From assembly GCA_022360335.1 (NCBI GenBank), contig JAKSCZ010000517.1:1-17932 (forward strand): 17,932 nt of DNA, given 5' to 3'. Shown here one piece after another: positions 14,622 to 17,932 of the stretch. The position numbers were made by a program, and so were the translations under genes. Under the pieces are notes generated by a model. It was not told the DNA's origin, did no database searches, and saw only the letters and a program-made list of their open reading frames with translations. How positions within the stretch are numbered: the first letter of the stretch is position 1; each line of letters begins with the position of its first letter. Source of the stretch: Pseudomonadota bacterium (lineage in GTDB: Bacteria > Pseudomonadota > Gammaproteobacteria > Steroidobacterales > Woeseiaceae).

Positions 14622-15149
14622 ATGAATCGCTTCATCAGCACATTGTCGGCGCTCGCTGTCCTGGCACTCGCCGGCGTCGCCCATGCCGAGCAGCCGTCGG
14701 AGGGTCAGCCTGCTCCGGACTTCGAGCTCAGGGATCAGGATGGCGAGATGCACTCGATCGAGGACTATCGCGGTCAGTGGGTGGCGCTGTATTTCTATCC
14801 CAAGGACGACACGCCCGGCTGCACCACGGAGGCATGTGAGTTCCGTGACAACATCTTCGCCTTCAAGGATGCGAACTGTCAGATCCTGGGCGTCAGCCTG
14901 GACGACGAGGCGTCGCACAAGGCATTTTCGGAGAAACACGGCCTGCCGTTCCCGTTACTCGCGGATACCGAGGGCGTGACGGCGGACACGTACGGCGTCA
15001 AGACCAAGATGATGGGTATGACTGTCGCCAAGCGCCAGACCTTCCTGATCGATCCGGAAGGCAACATCGCGAAGCACTACGAAAAAGTGGATCCGGAGAA
15101 GCACTCCAAACAAGTGCTGGCCGATCTCGCAGCATTGGCCGATCGATAG
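14622..15149 (+). CDS. exported PrxQ/BCP-type peroxiredoxin
   Basis: Peroxiredoxins reduce hydrogen peroxide and organic peroxides using a reactive cysteine. The 175-residue product has a signal peptide (about 1-22, ending in AHA) and a thioredoxin-fold AhpC/TSA domain. The peroxidatic cysteine C67 is in TPGCTTEAC, and the resolving cysteine C72 lies five residues on, the PrxQ/BCP pattern. E. coli Bcp itself is cytoplasmic and has no signal, so this is a periplasmic relative and I do not use the bcp symbol. A GGGGGT lies upstream of the ATG. It is divergent from the patatin gene and ends just before the second REP cluster. Confidence 0.93.
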   Translation: MNRFISTLSALAVLALAGVAHAEQPSEGQPAPDFELRDQDGEMHSIEDYRGQWVALYFYPKDDTPGCTTEACEFRDNIFAFKDANCQILGVSLDDEASHKAFSEKHGLPFPLLADTEGVTADTYGVKTKMMGMTVAKRQTFLIDPEGNIAKHYEKVDPEKHSKQVLADLAALADR

Positions 15150-15164
15150 CTGCGTTGAAGTTTC

Positions 15165-15296
15165 GTAGGAGCCCGCCCCGGCGGGCGATCGCCACGTCAA
15201 GAATTGTAGAAAGGCATCGTAGGAGCTCGCCCCAGCGAGCGATTTGACCCGGGCGCTCGCATCACGCCTCAATCGCCCGCCGGGGCGGGCTCCTAC
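15165..15296. repeat. GTAG-type REP cluster between the peroxiredoxin and VWA genes
   Basis: Three units are visible. Unit 1 (15165-15189) and unit 3 (15272-15296) are perfect 25-bp reverse complements of each other, with head GTAGGAG and an inner palindrome CCCGCCCCGGCGGG. Unit 2 (15219-15242) is forward with the same head but a different stem (GCTCGC and GCGAGC). The heads match the cluster at 3937-4019, so both belong to one REP family. The element fills the gap between two convergent genes. Units 1 and 3 could fold into one long stem-loop in RNA or DNA. No transposase gene is present in the window. Confidence 0.9.
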
Positions 15297-15301
15297 ATCC
15301 G

Positions 15302-16477
15302 TCAATGTAGCGCCCTGATACCCTGATCGAGCCCGCTGATCGTCAGCGGATACATCCTGTCGTCCATGATCTCGCGCGTCAGTTTGATCGAGGGCGTGTA
15401 TTCCCAGCGTTGCTCGGGTTCGGGGTTGAGCCAGATCGCCTTCGGATAGGATCTCAGGAGCCGCTTGATCCAGACGGCGCCGGGTTCCTCGTTCCAGTGC
15501 TCCACGCTGCCACCGGCGTACACGATCTCGTACGGACTCATCGTCGCATCGCCGACGAACACCAGCTTGTAGTCGGAGCCGTACTTGTGCGTGATCTCGG
15601 AGACGCCGATGCGCTCGGTGTGCCGCCGGCGGTTGTCTCTCCACAGGCTCTCGTAGATGAAATTGTGGAAGTAGAAATACTCGAGGTATTTGAACTCGCT
15701 CCTCGCCGCCGAGAACATCTCCTCGCAGATGCGGACGTGATCGTCCATCGAGCCGCCGACATCGAGACAGAGCAGTACCTTGATGGCGTTGTGGCGCTCC
15801 GGGACCATGCGGATGTCGAGCAGGCCGGCATTGCGGGCCGTCTTGTCGATCGTGTCATCGAGATCCAGCTCATCGGCCGCGCCTTCCCGGGCGAAGCGCC
15901 GTAGCTGGCGCAGCGCGATCTTGATGTTGCGCGTGCCGAGCTCGACCAAGTCGTCGAGGTTGCGGTACTCGCGTCGATCCCAGACTTTCACACCGCGACG
16001 GTGGCGGGAGGCCCCCTGGCCGAGCCGTACTCCCTCGGGATTGTAGCCGTAAGCGCCGAACGGCGAAGTGCCGGCCGTCCCGATCCACTTGCTGCCACCC
16101 TCGTGCCGTTCGTCCTGTTCCTCGAGCCGCTCGCGAAGCGCCTCCATGAGCTTGTCGAATCCGCCCAACGCCTCGATCCGGGCCCGTTCTTCCTCTGTGA
16201 GCAGGAGCTCCGCCTGACGCGTCAGCCATTCGTCCGGCACTTCCGCGACGAGCGCGTTGAACGCATCCTCGATGCCGTGAAAATGCGCCGCGAACACGCG
16301 ATCGAAGCGATCGAACCTGGTCTCGTCCTTGACGAGGCAGGCGCGCGACAGGTAGTAGAAATCGTCGACGCTGTGCCCGGCGATGCCCGCCTGCAGGGAG
16401 CGGAGCAGCGTCAGCAGCTCCGTGATGGACGGCCTCAGGCCGCCTTCGCGGAGCATGAAAAAGAACCGTATCAGCAC
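15302..16477 (-). CDS. CoxE-like von Willebrand factor A domain protein
   Basis: The 391-residue protein has the VWA/CoxE-like architecture found next to MoxR ATPases. Residues 1-120 start MLIRFFFMLREGG and are helical; a linker (130-200) follows, then a VWA domain (about 230-385). The metal-site motif is D239-V-G241-G-S243-M instead of the usual DxSxS, with D310 in VGDATMS as a further site residue. From memory of this family, DVGGSM is the normal form here. No signal peptide is seen. The gene starts with GTG 12 bp after the moxR stop, so the two are co-transcribed. MoxR-VWA pairs are thought to act as chaperone or cofactor-insertion machines, but the client is not identified here. Confidence 0.85.
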   Translation of the reverse strand: MLIRFFFMLREGGLRPSITELLTLLRSLQAGIAGHSVDDFYYLSRACLVKDETRFDRFDRVFAAHFHGIEDAFNALVAEVPDEWLTRQAELLLTEEERARIEALGGFDKLMEALRERLEEQDERHEGGSKWIGTAGTSPFGAYGYNPEGVRLGQGASRHRRGVKVWDRREYRNLDDLVELGTRNIKIALRQLRRFAREGAADELDLDDTIDKTARNAGLLDIRMVPERHNAIKVLLCLDVGGSMDDHVRICEEMFSAARSEFKYLEYFYFHNFIYESLWRDNRRRHTERIGVSEITHKYGSDYKLVFVGDATMSPYEIVYAGGSVEHWNEEPGAVWIKRLLRSYPKAIWLNPEPEQRWEYTPSIKLTREIMDDRMYPLTISGLDQGIRALH

Positions 16478-16489
16478 CGGCGTCGCCGC

Positions 16490-17347
16490 CTATTGGGTGC
16501 GCGTCCGACGGTCCAGGAAGACGAGCTGCTCGAAGAGATGCACGTCCTGCTCGTTCTTGAGCAGCGCGCCGTAGAGCGGCGGGATCGCCTTGCGTGAGTC
16601 CGTGCTGCGCAACGCCTCCGGAGATATGTCTTCGGCGAGCAGCAGCTTGATCCAGTCGAGTAGCTCGGACGTCGACGGCTTCTTTTTCAGCCCCGGTACG
16701 TCCCTGACCTTGTAGAACGCCTCCAGCGCTTCGCGCAGCAGAGCTTTCTTCAGTCCGGGGAAATGCACTTCGACGATCTTTTCCATCGTCTCGGTATCGG
16801 GGAACTTGATGTAGTGGAAGAAGCAACGCCGGAGGAACGCGTCCGGCAACTCCTTCTCGTTGTTGCTCGTGATGACGACGATGGGACGATGTTTCGCCTT
16901 GATCAGCCGCTTCGTTTCATAGACGAAGAATTCCATGCGGTCGAGCTCCTGCAGCAGATCGTTCGGGAACTCGATATCGGCTTTGTCGATTTCGTCGATC
17001 AGCAGCACAGGCTGCACGTCGGATTCGAACGCGTCCCACAGCTTGCCGCGGACGATGTAGTTCGAGATGTCGTGCACACGATCGTCGCCGAGCTGCGAAT
17101 CGCGCAGACGGGCGACCGCATCGTAGTCATACAGGCCCTGCTGGGCCTTGGTCGTCGACTTGATGTGCCACTCGTAGAGCGGCCGGTCGAGCGCACCTGC
17201 GATCTCCATCGCGAGTTGCGTCTTGCCCGTGCCCGGCTCGCCCTTGATCAGGATCGGGCGTTCCAGCGTCACCGCAGCGTTGACCGCCATCTTGAGGTCG
17301 TCTGTGGCGATATAGGTGCTCGTACCGGTGAATCTGTCGTTAGCCAT
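16490..17347 (-). CDS. MoxR-family AAA+ ATPase
   Basis: The 285-residue product is a single AAA+ module of the MoxR family. It has Walker A GEPGTGKT (36-43), Walker B LLIDEID (115-121), a sensor-1 asparagine in TSNNE (160-164) and an arginine finger region FLRRC (171-175). MoxR ATPases form rings and remodel or activate partner proteins together with VWA proteins. The start is set at MANDRFTGTS because homologues begin there. An in-frame GTG-type start at 17404 would add 19 residues, but those would overlap the putative promoter. It is directly upstream of the VWA gene and in the same direction as the upstream acylase gene, 95 bp away. Confidence 0.92.
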   Translation of the reverse strand: MANDRFTGTSTYIATDDLKMAVNAAVTLERPILIKGEPGTGKTQLAMEIAGALDRPLYEWHIKSTTKAQQGLYDYDAVARLRDSQLGDDRVHDISNYIVRGKLWDAFESDVQPVLLIDEIDKADIEFPNDLLQELDRMEFFVYETKRLIKAKHRPIVVITSNNEKELPDAFLRRCFFHYIKFPDTETMEKIVEVHFPGLKKALLREALEAFYKVRDVPGLKKKPSTSELLDWIKLLLAEDISPEALRSTDSRKAIPPLYGALLKNEQDVHLFEQLVFLDRRTRTQ

Positions 17348-17375
17348 GCGGGATCGTGAGATAGGTTCCAGTTGA

Positions 17376-17404
17376 AGTATCTCTGCTAGGCTTGCGCGGT
17401 ACAA
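17376..17404 (-). promoter_or_regulatory. candidate promoter of moxR-vwa
   Basis: On the minus strand TTGTAC (17404-17399) and GATACT (17381-17376) are spaced by 17 bp. Both match consensus only in part. The start of transcription would be near 17370, giving a leader of about 22 nt before the ATG at 17347. Confidence 0.3.
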
Positions 17405-17405
17405 G

Positions 17406-17420
17406 GCGAACCCGGTTCGC
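17406..17420. repeat. inverted repeat between the acylase and moxR genes
   Basis: GCGAACC-C-GGTTCGC is a perfect 7-bp inverted repeat with a one-base centre, 22 bp past the acylase stop and immediately upstream of the candidate moxR promoter. As RNA it could be a small terminator stem for the acylase gene, but no T-run follows. It could equally be an operator. Confidence 0.4.
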
Positions 17421-17442
17421 GATACGGATTATGTGCAACCCG

Positions 17443-17932
17443 TCAGTCCGGCGTGAGCCTCAGTATGTGTTGCGGCGGACCGGGCAGGAACGCCGTCGCG
17501 CGGCCCTGCACCCAGTCGGCGTGACCGGCACGGTAGTATTCCGACAACGGGTGACCGCTCTGTCCCGCCGGCATGTGCAGGTAACCGTTCGCTTCATCGC
17601 CGGGCGCGACGGCGAATCGCTCCGAGGCGCCGAACGCGGGTGACTGTACCCGCGGCATGTTCGCGTCGCCGTGCAGAGGCTCACGCGGCATGTCGAGCCA
17701 CGCCGAGAGCAGCGGCAGCGCCCGGCTGAGCGGATGCCGGATCGCCGCGGTGTTGCGCTCGCCCCAGCTCCTCTGCTCGATGCCATCTTCATAGTTGTCG
17801 TCGAAATAGCGCAAGTTCTCGTCGACCGCCGTGAGGAAAAAGTCACGCCAGCTATCGTAGTCCGCCGCCAGCAGGTGCGCGGGTTGCTGCGTCACGATCT
17901 GCCAGAGCGGCCCTTCGAACTGATTGCTGATC
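17443..17932 (-). CDS. penicillin acylase (S45) family protein, C-terminal part
   Basis: The open frame enters from the right edge and 162 residues are visible. They include SNQFEGPLWQIVTQQPAHLL, NTAAIRHPLSRALP, NMPRVQSPAFGASERFAV and GGQSGHPLSEYYRAGH. These are typical of the beta-chain end of N-terminal-nucleophile hydrolases of the penicillin acylase / acyl-homoserine-lactone acylase family. The catalytic serine and the signal peptide would lie outside the window, so activity and substrate cannot be judged. Such enzymes are usually exported and self-cleaved. A GTG at 17895 should not be taken as the start, since the frame and the homology continue through it. Confidence 0.88.
   Translation of the reverse strand, partial: ISNQFEGPLWQIVTQQPAHLLAADYDSWRDFFLTAVDENLRYFDDNYEDGIEQRSWGERNTAAIRHPLSRALPLLSAWLDMPREPLHGDANMPRVQSPAFGASERFAVAPGDEANGYLHMPAGQSGHPLSEYYRAGHADWVQGRATAFLPGPPQHILRLTPD

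Noticed and set aside
14502..14939. Minus-strand open frame of 145 codons antisense to the peroxiredoxin gene
   Set aside because: It runs across the patatin promoter and the antisense of a gene with clear motifs, and its product resembles nothing known.

Overview
The window is a GC-rich stretch of a Gram-negative bacterial chromosome, almost certainly from a gammaproteobacterium. The evidence is the gene content and order: a bc1 complex operon running into sspA, murA-ibaG, and the chain yrbG-kdsD-kdsC-lptC-lptA-lptB-rpoN-hpf-ptsN-rapZ, which is a conserved gammaproteobacterial block. The cytochrome b Qo motif is PVWY rather than PEWY, a variant known from beta- and gammaproteobacteria. I cannot name the genus from sequence reading alone.

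Layout. Positions 1-2660 (minus strand) hold petA-petB-petC, the three subunits of the cytochrome bc1 complex, tightly overlapped and followed by the first 19 codons of sspA. A 215-bp divergent region rich in short inverted repeats separates petA from a plus-strand DegS-like protease (2876-3940). A cluster of GTAG-headed REP palindromes fills the gap to the convergent murA. The ibaG-murA pair (minus) is divergent from yrbG (plus). From yrbG to rapZ (5652-13307) nearly everything is on the plus strand with stop/start overlaps. This block covers a cation exchanger, Kdo precursor synthesis (KdsD, KdsC), LPS transport (LptC, LptA, LptB), sigma-54, ribosome hibernation, and the nitrogen PTS regulator with RapZ.

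The right-hand part (13294 to the end) is less canonical: a patatin-like lipase converging on rapZ, an exported PrxQ/BCP peroxiredoxin, a second REP cluster, a MoxR AAA+ ATPase with a CoxE-like VWA partner (minus), and the C-terminal part of an S45 penicillin-acylase-family hydrolase.

Most of the window is envelope biogenesis and stress housekeeping: peptidoglycan precursor (MurA), Kdo and LPS export, an envelope protease (DegS-like) and RapZ/PtsN signalling. The unusual points are the absence of the mla phospholipid transport genes from their usual place between ibaG and yrbG, the two REP clusters in the two sizeable convergent gaps, the near-leaderless promoter arrangement of the patatin gene, and the poorly understood MoxR-VWA pair. 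I found no RNA gene, CRISPR array, prophage or insertion sequence, and no clear novel multi-gene system beyond the MoxR-VWA module.
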